8,445 nt of DNA from Ktedonobacterales bacterium (GCA_013815535.1 JACDGC010000129.1:1-8445), one strand, 5' to 3'. Counted from the first letter of the stretch, positions 1 through 5,745 are shown. Numbers and translations: made by a program. Notes: generated by a model not told the origin, from the sequence alone.

Positions 1-347
1 ACCGACAGGCGCTCGCCAACCGAGGTGACGAGGTAATTTTGCCAGGCACCCAACCCCGCCTGAATGATGAAGACGCCGATGAGGGCCAGCGCGACGATGT
101 TGAGCAAGTGGTCATCATGCAAACTGCTGATCGAATCAACGAACTGGCGGATGACCAGCGGAAAGAGCAAGCCCATCCCCCCCGTCAACAACAACAGGAT
201 GCTGGAGATGATCAAGCGCCCGATGTAGGGCCGCAGGAGCGTCAGCAGCCGCACGAACGAAACATTGCCGCGCTGCCGCGTGGTGCGCTGGCGGCGCGCT
301 CGCCCCTTCGGTTGAGGGGCGGGTGGGGTGCTGGTCTGCTCGGCCAT
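1..347 (-). CDS. ABC exporter, transmembrane N-terminus (partial, cut by window edge)
   Basis: This is the first 115 residues of an ABC transporter with a fused type-I exporter membrane domain (MsbA/LmrA/Sav1866 class). It would pump lipids, drugs or peptides out of the cytoplasm using ATP. The visible part has a basic, Pro-rich cytoplasmic tail (residues 1-30), then LLTLLRPYIGR leading into a first membrane span at about 42-66. A second span follows at about 81-106 and runs into YLVTSVGERLS, the usual start of the first intracellular coupling loop. The ATG at 347 is preceded by GGAGAAG 7 nt upstream, a good ribosome site. The nucleotide-binding domain lies outside the window, so substrate cannot be judged. 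A TetR regulator lies 158 bp upstream on the same strand and may control it. The fold is clear; the exact subfamily is not. Confidence 0.85.
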   Translation of the reverse strand, partial: MAEQTSTPPAPQPKGRARRQRTTRQRGNVSFVRLLTLLRPYIGRLIISSILLLLTGGMGLLFPLVIRQFVDSISSLHDDHLLNIVALALIGVFIIQAGLGAWQNYLVTSVGERLS

Positions 348-387
348 GATGACGCTTCTCCTTGGGTGGTTCCACTCTTGCCTTCAC

Positions 388-417
388 AGTGTAGCAGTGT
401 GGTTGACCCCAATGCAA
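388..417 (-). promoter_or_regulatory. Putative extended -10 promoter of the ABC exporter
   Basis: Reading the minus strand, TTGCAT at 417-412 is followed after 18 nt by TACACT at 393-388. A TG one base before the -10 makes TGCTACACT, an extended -10. Transcription would start near 381, giving a leader of about 34 nt before the ATG at 347. An AT-rich stretch (about 425-445, with GATATATC inside) lies just upstream and could act as an UP element or protein site. The -35 match is only 3 of 6. Confidence 0.4.
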
Positions 418-505
418 GAGATCGCGCATATTTCGATATATCTTTGTCAGAGATGGTCGGCGGCTGTCGCTTGCCAGGGGCGCAGCCATCGGTGGGTGGT
501 GCGGC

Positions 506-1129
506 TCAAGAGGCGCTGACCGCTGGCACGTGCGGGGTGGCCCGGAGTTCCGTCTCGATGATGTGGAGGATGTGGTCGACGGCGCGGTGCACATAGCGCG
601 GATCGTCATACAACCGGGCGAAGAGCACCCCGCCCTCGATGGCACCGATCAGCACCGGGGCGAACGCCGCGCCATCACATTCGGGGCGGATTTCGCCGCG
701 CTCTTGCCCACGTGCGACGATGTGCTCGATGAAGCGGCGCAGGGCATCCATCGCCGCGCGGGCGCGGGCTTGCAGGGCGGGGTGGGCACCTGCCGCCTCG
801 ACGCCTGTGTTGAGCAATGGGCAGCCACCCGGCAGGGGCGGATCGTCCGCCATGGTGCAATAGGCATTGGCGAGGCCCATCAAGCGGTCGATGGCGTTGG
901 TTTTGCCGCGCATGCCATCACGCAGGCAGGCCCAGGTGAGGCTGACGGAGTAGTCGAACGCCGCCAGGGCCAACTCGTCTTTGCCGCGAAAGTGGTTATA
1001 GATGCCGCCTTTTTCCAGTCCCGTCGCCGCCATGATGTCGGCCAGCGAGGAGGCGTAGAAGCCGCGCTGGTTCAGCACCGCCGCCGTGCGGGCGATGATC
1101 ATGTGTTTGGTTGCTTCACCTTTGCGCAT
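506..1129 (-). CDS. TetR/AcrR family transcriptional repressor
   Basis: This encodes a one-component ligand-responsive repressor, 207 residues from the chosen start. The N-terminal helix-turn-helix covers about residues 10-53, with the recognition region SSLADIMAATGLEKGGIYNHF followed by RGKDEL, a textbook TetR signature. The rest is the helical ligand and dimer domain. It carries GGCPLLNTGVEA at about 101-112, a motif typical of YxaF/LmrA-like and related TetR C-terminal groups; the Cys is conserved in many relatives. I chose the ATG at 1129. The ATG at 1183 would add 18 residues, has no Shine-Dalgarno, and falls inside the -35/-10 spacer of the gene's own promoter. The 1129 ATG has GAGG 9 nt upstream. 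The gene precedes an ABC exporter on the same strand, so control of that exporter and of itself is the natural guess. The inducer is unknown. Confidence 0.9.
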   Translation of the reverse strand: MRKGEATKHMIIARTAAVLNQRGFYASSLADIMAATGLEKGGIYNHFRGKDELALAAFDYSVSLTWACLRDGMRGKTNAIDRLMGLANAYCTMADDPPLPGGCPLLNTGVEAAGAHPALQARARAAMDALRRFIEHIVARGQERGEIRPECDGAAFAPVLIGAIEGGVLFARLYDDPRYVHRAVDHILHIIETELRATPHVPAVSAS

Positions 1130-1152
1130 CCGCGTCTGCCTCGTTCTCTTTC

Positions 1153-1164
1153 CCGACTGTTCGG
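1153..1164 (-). promoter_or_regulatory. Candidate TetR operator (inverted repeat CCGA-N4-TCGG)
   Basis: The minus strand reads CCGA, ACAG, TCGG just downstream of the predicted transcription start of tetR (about 1167). This is a 4+4 inverted repeat in a GACCG...CGG context like many TetR sites. Its place over the initial transcribed region would let the repressor shut off its own gene. The repeat is short, and I found no second copy at the ABC exporter promoter. Confidence 0.3.
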
Positions 1165-1173
1165 TCTGATATG

Positions 1174-1202
1174 ATCGTACCATGAGGGGGCGACTTCGTC
1201 AA
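1174..1202 (-). promoter_or_regulatory. Promoter of the tetR gene
   Basis: On the minus strand, TTGACG (1202-1197, 5 of 6 to consensus) is spaced exactly 17 nt from TACGAT (1179-1174, 4 of 6). Start of transcription would be near 1167. The alternative tetR ATG at 1183 lies within the spacer and so would not be in the mRNA, which decides the start codon in favour of 1129. Confidence 0.6.
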
Positions 1203-1233
1203 TGCACAGGCGTTGCCAGGGCTCATTGGCATC

Positions 1234-1259
1234 GCCGCCAGCTTGTTCAGACTGGCGGC
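1234..1259 (-). terminator. Strong hairpin after the PASTA kinase gene
   Basis: GCCGCCAG and CTGGCGGC form a perfect 8-bp GC-rich stem with a 10-nt loop. It begins 11 nt past the kinase stop codon and sits before the tetR promoter. No U-tract follows on either strand, so it is either a non-canonical terminator, common in high-GC genomes, or an mRNA 3'-end stabiliser. Confidence 0.4.
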
Positions 1260-1269
1260 TGGTGATCAC

Positions 1270-3027
1270 CTATGGCGTTGGGATTGGCGTGGGGGTGTTG
1301 GTTGGCGTGGGCGTCAAAGTGGGTGTGGCGGTGACGCTGGGTGTGGGGGTCGGGCTGGGTGTGGCCGTCACACTGGGTGTGGGGGTCGCCGTCTTGACCG
1401 CACCAGCACTGACGATGAATGAGACACTTGAGTTGATTTTCACAGGAGTGTTGAACCCTGGCACCGTGTTGACGACGATGTTTCGGTCAAACGTACTGGT
1501 GCTGTCGCGCTGAAAGGTTGAAGGATCAGATTGACAGTTGAGCTGGGACTTCGCCAGAATGGCACAGGCAGCCTGTACGGTGTAGCCGCTGGTGCTGGGG
1601 ACGAGCACCGTCTGCGACACGGTCTCGACGGTGACATCGACCGTGGTGCCATAGGCAACGGGCAAGGATGCCGCAGGACTTTGGGATGAGATGGTGTTGT
1701 TTTGCGGCGGCGTGCTGCCCACATTCGCATTGGGATCGAAGGTGTGGTAGGCGGGGCGCAGAACCAGATGGTCTTTTTGTGCTTCGGTCTGGGCGACATC
1801 TAGCGTCATGCCGACGAAATTGGGAATGGTGGTGTTCAACGCCGTGGTGGTGCCGTTGTTTCCCAAGCCACCTAACCCCAGCCGGAAGGCCAGGAAGCAA
1901 CTGACGGCGAAGAGCAGCAGCACCGAAGCGACGATCACGGCGATGGTGACGCCGCTCATCGCGGAGGGCTTGTCATCTTCGGCCATGTCAGGGTCGCTGA
2001 TGCCCATGCGCCCCACGGTGCGGGCAGGCACTTCGGCGTTGGTGGCGGCCATGCCGTAGGGGCCATTGCCGAAATCATTGTTGCCAAAACCGTTGCCGCG
2101 TGGGCCGGAGGGTGGGCGACCAGTGCCCATCGGGCCAGAGGCGGCGCGGCCACCCCCTGCGCCACCCGCCGCCGACATGCGGCCCGAGGATGACGAGCGG
2201 GGTTTATCGTAGGTTTCCAGGGCATAGGCCAGGGCGTCGCCATCGCGATAGCGGTCGCGCGGATCTTTTTCGAGGCAGCGCAAAATGATGCGTTCCAGCG
2301 CGGGCGGAATGTCGGGGTTATAGCGACTGGGGCGCGCGGGGGGCTCTTGGATGTGGCGCACGGCGATGGCCACGGGTGTGTCGCCGTCGAAAGGCGGATG
2401 GCCGACGAGCATCTCATACATGACGATGCCCAGCGCATAGATATCCGCTGCCGGGGTGACGACTTCGCCTTGCGCCTGCTCTGGCGCGTAGTATTGCACG
2501 GTGCCCAGCGTCATGCCTGTGGTGGTGAGGCGCTCGGAATTGACATCCCGATAAAAGGTGGCGATGCCAAAGTCGGTCAGCTTCACCAACGCTTGATCGT
2601 TGACCAGCACGTTTTGGGGCTTCACATCGCGGTGGACAATGCCGCGCTGATGCGCCGCGCCCAGGGCCAGCGCCACATCATGCGCGATGACCACGGCGCG
2701 GCGGATGTCAAGGATGCCATTGTTTTTGAGGTAGCGACGGAGGTCGGTGCCCTCGATCAGCTCCATGACGATGTAATACTCATCGCCGCTGCGGCCATAG
2801 TCAAAAACCTGCACGATGTTGGGATGCGACAAAGCCGAGACGGCACGCGCCTCGCGCTGGAAGCGCAAGACGAACTTGGGATCGCTCGAATACATCTCGC
2901 GCAGGATCTTGATGGCGACCATGCGACCCATCCGGCGGTCGCGGGCGCGGTAGATGGTGGCCATGCCGCCCCGTCCGATAGGGTCGAGCAGTTCGTAGCG
3001 ATCTCCGAGGATCTTTGTCGATTCCAT
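1270..3027 (-). CDS. pknB: Membrane Ser/Thr protein kinase with PASTA domains (PknB/PrkC type)
   Basis: This is a 585-residue transmembrane sensor kinase that phosphorylates Ser/Thr on cytoplasmic targets; in relatives, the outer PASTA domains sense muropeptides or lipid II. The kinase domain is complete: Gly loop GRGGMATIY (18-26), VAIK Lys40, Glu59, HRD 132-134 with Lys136 and Asn139, DFG 152-154, TxxTLGT activation segment, and APE 181-183. A Gly/Pro/Asn-rich juxtamembrane linker follows (about 278-340), then one span at about 359-381. Outside are two PASTA-like repeats (about 399-468 and 473-541); the second holds a Cys pair (488, 498) that could form a disulfide. The last 40 residues are Thr/Pro repeats. 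The ATG has AAGGA 6 nt upstream. Two PASTA units is fewer than the three to five of many Firmicutes and actinobacterial kinases. No PP2C phosphatase lies next to it here. Confidence 0.95.
   Translation of the reverse strand: MESTKILGDRYELLDPIGRGGMATIYRARDRRMGRMVAIKILREMYSSDPKFVLRFQREARAVSALSHPNIVQVFDYGRSGDEYYIVMELIEGTDLRRYLKNNGILDIRRAVVIAHDVALALGAAHQRGIVHRDVKPQNVLVNDQALVKLTDFGIATFYRDVNSERLTTTGMTLGTVQYYAPEQAQGEVVTPAADIYALGIVMYEMLVGHPPFDGDTPVAIAVRHIQEPPARPSRYNPDIPPALERIILRCLEKDPRDRYRDGDALAYALETYDKPRSSSSGRMSAAGGAGGGRAASGPMGTGRPPSGPRGNGFGNNDFGNGPYGMAATNAEVPARTVGRMGISDPDMAEDDKPSAMSGVTIAVIVASVLLLFAVSCFLAFRLGLGGLGNNGTTTALNTTIPNFVGMTLDVAQTEAQKDHLVLRPAYHTFDPNANVGSTPPQNNTISSQSPAASLPVAYGTTVDVTVETVSQTVLVPSTSGYTVQAACAILAKSQLNCQSDPSTFQRDSTSTFDRNIVVNTVPGFNTPVKINSSVSFIVSAGAVKTATPTPSVTATPSPTPTPSVTATPTLTPTPTNTPTPIPTP
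1273..1392 (-). repeat. Low-complexity Thr/Pro tail of the kinase with direct DNA repeats
   Basis: The last 40 codons of the kinase encode almost only Thr, Pro, Ser, Val and Ala, with the unit TPSVTATP twice. In DNA, the 16-mer CTGGGTGTGGGGGTCG (plus strand) occurs at 1337-1352 and 1373-1388, exactly 36 bp apart, which is in frame. Such tails are frequent on Chloroflexota surface proteins and are plausible O-glycosylation or cell-wall-spanning segments. The repeats could expand or contract by slippage without breaking the frame. Confidence 0.75.
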
Positions 3028-3045
3028 CTATATTCCTTAAGAAGC

Positions 3046-3057
3046 GGGGCACGCCCC
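3046..3057 (-). promoter_or_regulatory. Small palindrome GGGGC-N2-GCCCC just upstream of the kinase ribosome site
   Basis: A 5-bp GC stem with a 2-nt centre lies 7 nt upstream of the kinase Shine-Dalgarno (AAGGA at 3038-3034). A 2-nt loop is too tight for a simple RNA hairpin, so it is better read as a possible protein site or part of a larger leader fold. Confidence 0.25.
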
Positions 3058-3109
3058 AGGGGGACGCGACGCCAGCAGCTCCTTTCGTGGTGCACCATGA
3101 TGAGGCCAC

Positions 3110-3131
3110 TTGGGGTGATGCATCACCCCAA
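3110..3131. promoter_or_regulatory. Perfect 22-bp palindrome in the kinase leader
   Basis: The half-sites TTGGGGTGATG and CATCACCCCAA abut to make an uninterrupted perfect palindrome of 22 bp. It sits about 80-100 bp before the kinase ATG and, if the promoter at 3169-3197 is right, about +31 to +52 of the transcript. It could be the operator of a dimeric repressor acting as a roadblock. As RNA it could fold only with the centre opened into a loop (about 9 bp of stem). A perfect dyad this long is unlikely by chance. The binding factor is unknown. Confidence 0.6.
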
Positions 3132-3168
3132 CACCGAGATTGGCTGATCTATTTCTTCACTGAAGCCG

Positions 3169-3197
3169 ATGATATCTCTTTTCTTGTACGTTTGCAA
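3169..3197 (-). promoter_or_regulatory. Promoter of the PASTA kinase gene
   Basis: On the minus strand, TTGCAA (3197-3192, 4 of 6) is 17 nt from TATCAT (3174-3169, 5 of 6). Transcription would begin near 3162 and give a 5' leader of about 135 nt that contains the 22-bp palindrome and two smaller ones. The surrounding AT content is higher than in the flanking genes. Confidence 0.55.
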
Positions 3198-3405
3198 GTA
3201 TCCAGGGGGCAAAATAGCCCGTTTGGGAGAAAATGAAGCAACCTTGACGGTAAAATGCGTGGGGTTCGCTGGGTATGGGCGCGCCAGTCTTTCCGGGGTG
3301 ACATTCCTATAGCCACTGACTATTCATGCACTGTTGGCGTGCCTGGATGTCACACAAACAGCAAATGCGAGGAGTTATGCAGCTTTTGCGCGATTTTTCC
3401 TCATC

Positions 3406-3435
3406 TTGTTTATCTGAGCTTTTTCTTTCTATTAT
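3406..3435 (+). promoter_or_regulatory. Possible promoter for the Pr6Pr membrane protein gene
   Basis: TTGTTT (3406-3411) is followed after 18 nt by TATTAT (3430-3435, 5 of 6). Start would be near 3442, giving a leader of about 120 nt with the two hairpins described below. The -35 matches only 3 of 6, and this stretch is generally T-rich, so chance is possible. The remaining intergenic DNA between 3200 and 3405 shows no gene I can support. Confidence 0.3.
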
Positions 3436-3475
3436 GTGCGTGGGGCCACTGTGCTTCTGTATTCTACTTCGCTTC

Positions 3476-3502
3476 GGTCCTGGGTTCGCTGGAACAAGGA
3501 CC
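3476..3502 (+). other. Leader hairpin 1 upstream of Pr6Pr gene
   Basis: GGTCCT pairs with AGGACC (6 bp). Inside, after a 2/1 internal loop, GTTC pairs with GAAC around a GCTG loop, making a 27-nt two-part stem. CCTTTGTTG follows, a weak U-rich run, so it might act as an attenuator or terminator. It may instead be one arm of a structured leader together with hairpin 2. Confidence 0.4.
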
Positions 3503-3523
3503 CTTTGTTGCATGAAAGGAGCA

Positions 3524-3553
3524 GGCGCAACCTCGCTGCTGAGGTTTTGCGCC
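3524..3553 (+). other. Leader hairpin 2, between Shine-Dalgarno and start of Pr6Pr gene
   Basis: GGCGCAA plus CCTC pairs with GAGG plus TTGCGCC around a GCTGCT loop, with two extra T on the right arm; 11 bp in total. Just upstream is AAAGGAG (3515-3521), a strong ribosome site, but it lies about 41 nt from the ATG at 3563. Folding of the hairpin would reduce the effective gap to about 11 nt. This suggests either structure-bridged initiation or regulation of translation through this stem. Confidence 0.45.
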
Positions 3554-3562
3554 CAAGCAACG

Positions 3563-4180
3563 ATGACACAACGCCGCTTATTCAGCGCCGCCCGCATCTT
3601 CTTTGGACTGCTGGATCTGGTTGCCATCACTGTGCAATTGTTCCGCAGCATCAGTCTGCATTTCAGCGTGGTCAGCTATTTCAGCTATTTTACCAACTTG
3701 TCGAACATCTTTGCCTCGGTGGTGTTGGTCATCGGGGGCATCTACTTGCTGCAGGGACGCGAACCCACCGTGCGCGAAGAGTCGATTCGTGGGGCCTCGG
3801 TCGTGGCGATGGCCATCGTGGGCGTCGTGTTCGCGTTGCTGCTGCGCAATGAAGATCTGGGTGGGCTGCTGCCGTGGGTCAACTTCGTGTTGCATTATCT
3901 GATGCCCGTGGTCGTGGTGGCCGATTGGCTGATTCAGCCACCCAAAGCGCGCATGGGGAACGCGCAGATCACCTCGTGGCTGATCTATCCGCTGGTCTAT
4001 CTCGTCTATACCCTCATTCGTGGGCCGATTGCCAAATTTTACCCCTACCCCTTCGTCAACCCAGCGAATGGCGGCTATGGGACGGTGGCGCTCTATTGCG
4101 TCGGCATCTTCGTCTTATTCCTGGTGTTTGGGGGAGCGCTGGCTTGGCTGGGCAATCGGTTCCAGCACCGCATCGCGTGA
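3563..4180 (+). CDS. Pr6Pr-family integral membrane protein
   Basis: This is a 205-residue polytopic membrane protein with about six spans (residues about 8-28, 37-63, 77-94, 103-124, 137-154, 173-196) and short loops. Family marks are FSYFTNLSNI at 40-49, HYLMPVVVVADWL at 111-123, YPLVYLVYTLIRGP at 142-155 and YPYPFVNPANGGYG at 160-173, as in the Pr6Pr group. Function is unestablished. The open frame extends up to 3326, but the added N-terminus is Cys-rich, unlike the family, and overlaps leader hairpins. I therefore chose the ATG at 3563, which gives the family's usual length and a first span near the N-terminus. ATG 3512 is an alternative. No ribosome site lies directly before 3563 in linear sequence. 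It is convergent with the next gene, 91 bp away, with only weak hairpins between. Confidence 0.85.
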   Translation: MTQRRLFSAARIFFGLLDLVAITVQLFRSISLHFSVVSYFSYFTNLSNIFASVVLVIGGIYLLQGREPTVREESIRGASVVAMAIVGVVFALLLRNEDLGGLLPWVNFVLHYLMPVVVVADWLIQPPKARMGNAQITSWLIYPLVYLVYTLIRGPIAKFYPYPFVNPANGGYGTVALYCVGIFVLFLVFGGALAWLGNRFQHRIA

Positions 4181-4271
4181 AGCCTCTAATGGGGCTTGGT
4201 GAGCGTGCCCACTTGCCAGCATCCACCCGCGATGCCGGTGGTGGCGGCGCTTCCCTGATGACCGCCGCTGG

Positions 4272-4802
4272 TTAGCCTCCCGCGTCTGCCGCCCGCGCGC
4301 GAAAAAGCCCCAAGGGATCGTAGGGCGGCGGTGCAGGGGCTGGCACGATGCCCAGCGCTGGCCCGGAAATCTTGGCTCCCTCGCGGTGGGCGAACTCGGC
4401 CATGTGATACGCGGGATATTGATGCCCAAAGTCGCTGGAATCGGTGGTGCGGCGCGTTTCGTGAATGACCATGTCGGCGAGTTGCAGCCGCAAGCCCGCC
4501 GCCGCCACCAGCACGCTGATGTAGGGGGCGCTGTTGCCCCCTGCCGCGAAGCAGTCCGCTTCGGCTGCTTGCGCGCCTGCGACGACGCGCTCCACCAGGC
4601 TGAGCGCGACCAAGCGTAGCTCGGGGTGGAAGCGGATGTGGCGCGCCAACTCGCGGGCGCAGGTGAGGGCCACGCGCAGGAAGGCAACCGCCGCCCGTTT
4701 GGGGTGCGTGGCCTGCTGCGCCGCGTGGCGCGCCAGCGCGAGATCGCCCAACGCTGTCAGATGGGCGCTGGCCGTCTGGCCCTCGGTGATGGCATATTCC
4801 AT
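4272..4802 (-). CDS. Hypothetical helical protein downstream of PIG-L deacetylase
   Basis: I do not recognise this 176-residue protein. The first 115 residues look fully alpha-helical and Ala/Leu/Arg-rich, with no membrane span or signal peptide. A possible conserved core is HETRRTTDSSDFGHQYPAYHM (split here as HETRR at 115-119 and GHQYPAYHM at 126-134). The C-terminus is Pro-rich (IVPAPAPPPYDP). The ATG at 4802 has GGGGAG 6 nt upstream, a strong site. The frame opens earlier, with a TTG at 4865 and ATGs at 4826 and 4820, but those lack a comparable ribosome site. Two other long minus-strand frames overlap it but read as Arg/Ala/Pro/Gly low-complexity. It follows the PIG-L gene by 109 bp on the same strand and may share its transcript. 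Confidence 0.65.
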   Translation of the reverse strand: MEYAITEGQTASAHLTALGDLALARHAAQQATHPKRAAVAFLRVALTCARELARHIRFHPELRLVALSLVERVVAGAQAAEADCFAAGGNSAPYISVLVAAAGLRLQLADMVIHETRRTTDSSDFGHQYPAYHMAEFAHREGAKISGPALGIVPAPAPPPYDPLGLFRARAADAGG

Positions 4803-4871
4803 GGTGCGCTCCCCACTCATCCACATCGCCCGAACACGTGCGGCGTCACTCAAGAGGATACCCAAGATCGA

Positions 4872-4900
4872 CCGAGGGGGCCAGGGCCAAAGGTCCTCGG
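4872..4900 (-). other. Intergenic hairpin after the PIG-L gene
   Basis: CCGAGG and CCTCGG form a 6-bp stem, and inside it the self-complementary GGCC-N2-GGCC adds a second element. It starts 12 nt past the PIG-L stop and lies before the downstream hypothetical gene. There is no U-tract. It could be a partial terminator or an mRNA processing or stability element that sets unequal expression of the two genes. Confidence 0.35.
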
Positions 4901-4911
4901 AACAACGGGCG

Positions 4912-5745
4912 CTAAAGCCCCGCGAAGATGTCGTCTTCTGGCGCGGGGAAGGGCTGGGCCGAGACGGGCGGTGGCGCCAGGAACAGCGTCTCGGTGCCCA
5001 TCATGCGGCGCAGGTCTTCGGGTGAGCCATTGGCAAAGGGGCTGTCGGCGGGCATCTGGGTGGCGTGGGCGCGTATCGCGTTTTGCTTGGCGTCGAACTC
5101 GGCATCGGTGAGGTGGAGGATGGTGGTGATCTCCGCCATGGGGATGCCCATTTCTTCGACGGGGATGGTCGCTTCGTCGCCGCCGGGCACGAAGTCTTGG
5201 CCCTGGCTGCGCGCCTGCGTCACCATCTCCATGAGCCGTTCGCGGGGGATGGCGGTGTAATAGACTTTTGTCACGCGGTGCGGCGCGCCCAACTCGGGGT
5301 AGCGGTCGCCGTCTGCCGCCGCCCAGACCGCGCCGAGCGTCAGATTATGGATGGCGATGTGGTCCACGTGGCCATACGCGCCCTTGGGGTCAAAGGTGGC
5401 GACCACGGCGGGGCGCATGCGCCGCAGGTGCGCGACGATCTTGCGGATGACCTCGTCCTCGTTCGCTTCGGCCAAGTGCCCGTCGATGTAGTCCAAGAAT
5501 GAGACATCGGTGACGCCGACGGCGGCACAGGCGCGGCGTAGCTCTTGTTCGCGCACCTGCCCCAGATTGGCGGGCGTCGCCAACGCGGGGTCGGCGATCT
5601 GCCCCTCTTCGCCGCGTGTGGCGCAGACGATGGCGACGGGGTGGCCCGCGTCGGTCGCGCGCTTCATCGTTCCGGCCATGCCAAAAGATTCATCGTCGGG
5701 GTGCGCGAAAATCCCCATCAGCCCTGGCTTTGTCGGTGTGGTCAT
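4912..5745 (-). CDS. PIG-L family Zn-dependent N-acetylglucosaminyl deacetylase
   Basis: This is a 277-residue cytoplasmic enzyme of the PIG-L/MshB/BshB LmbE-like fold, which removes the acetyl group from GlcNAc-type substrates. The Zn site is intact: AHPDDE at 14-19 (His15 and Asp18 as ligands, Asp17 as likely base) and GHVDH at 125-129 (His129 as third ligand). DPKGAYGH before it and the ATRGEEG strand at 42-48 are also family-typical. A C-terminal extension with WHR-like Met/Glu-rich helices resembles MshB/Mca-size members, so mycothiol-, bacillithiol- or glycolipid-related substrates are all possible. The ATG at 5745 puts the Zn motif at residue 14, as usual, with GGGAGAG 9 nt upstream. 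The longer start at 5832 has no ribosome site and a non-conserved N-terminus. An unrecognised gene follows it on the same strand. Confidence 0.92.
   Translation of the reverse strand: MTTPTKPGLMGIFAHPDDESFGMAGTMKRATDAGHPVAIVCATRGEEGQIADPALATPANLGQVREQELRRACAAVGVTDVSFLDYIDGHLAEANEDEVIRKIVAHLRRMRPAVVATFDPKGAYGHVDHIAIHNLTLGAVWAAADGDRYPELGAPHRVTKVYYTAIPRERLMEMVTQARSQGQDFVPGGDEATIPVEEMGIPMAEITTILHLTDAEFDAKQNAIRAHATQMPADSPFANGSPEDLRRMMGTETLFLAPPPVSAQPFPAPEDDIFAGL

Noticed and set aside
530..1174. Plus-strand open frame of 214 codons over tetR
   Set aside because: Antisense shadow of a clear TetR protein; its translation has no recognisable features.
1202..1513. Plus-strand frame encoding a GVGVGVGV-rich peptide
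   Set aside because: It is the reverse reading of the Thr/Pro repeat tail of the kinase.
2347..3147. Plus-strand open frame of 266 codons over the kinase
   Set aside because: Antisense to the conserved kinase core, His/Asp/Ala-rich, with no ribosome site.
3255..3515. Small plus-strand frame of 86 codons (and a minus-strand one at 3307-3651) in the intergenic region
   Set aside because: No ribosome site, odd Cys/Phe/Trp composition, and overlap with likely promoter and leader structures.
3326..3562. Upstream extension of the Pr6Pr reading frame
   Set aside because: The added 79 residues are Cys-rich, unlike the family, and the DNA carries hairpins and a promoter-like motif. The ATG at 3377 has GAGGAG but only 2 nt from the start codon.
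4115..4824. Two other long minus-strand frames overlapping the hypothetical gene
   Set aside because: Both are dominated by Arg, Ala, Gly, Pro and Ser as expected for out-of-frame high-GC DNA; one also overlaps the end of the Pr6Pr gene.
4803..4865. TTG start for the hypothetical protein
   Set aside because: No ribosome site before the TTG, whereas the ATG at 4802 has GGGGAG at ideal spacing.
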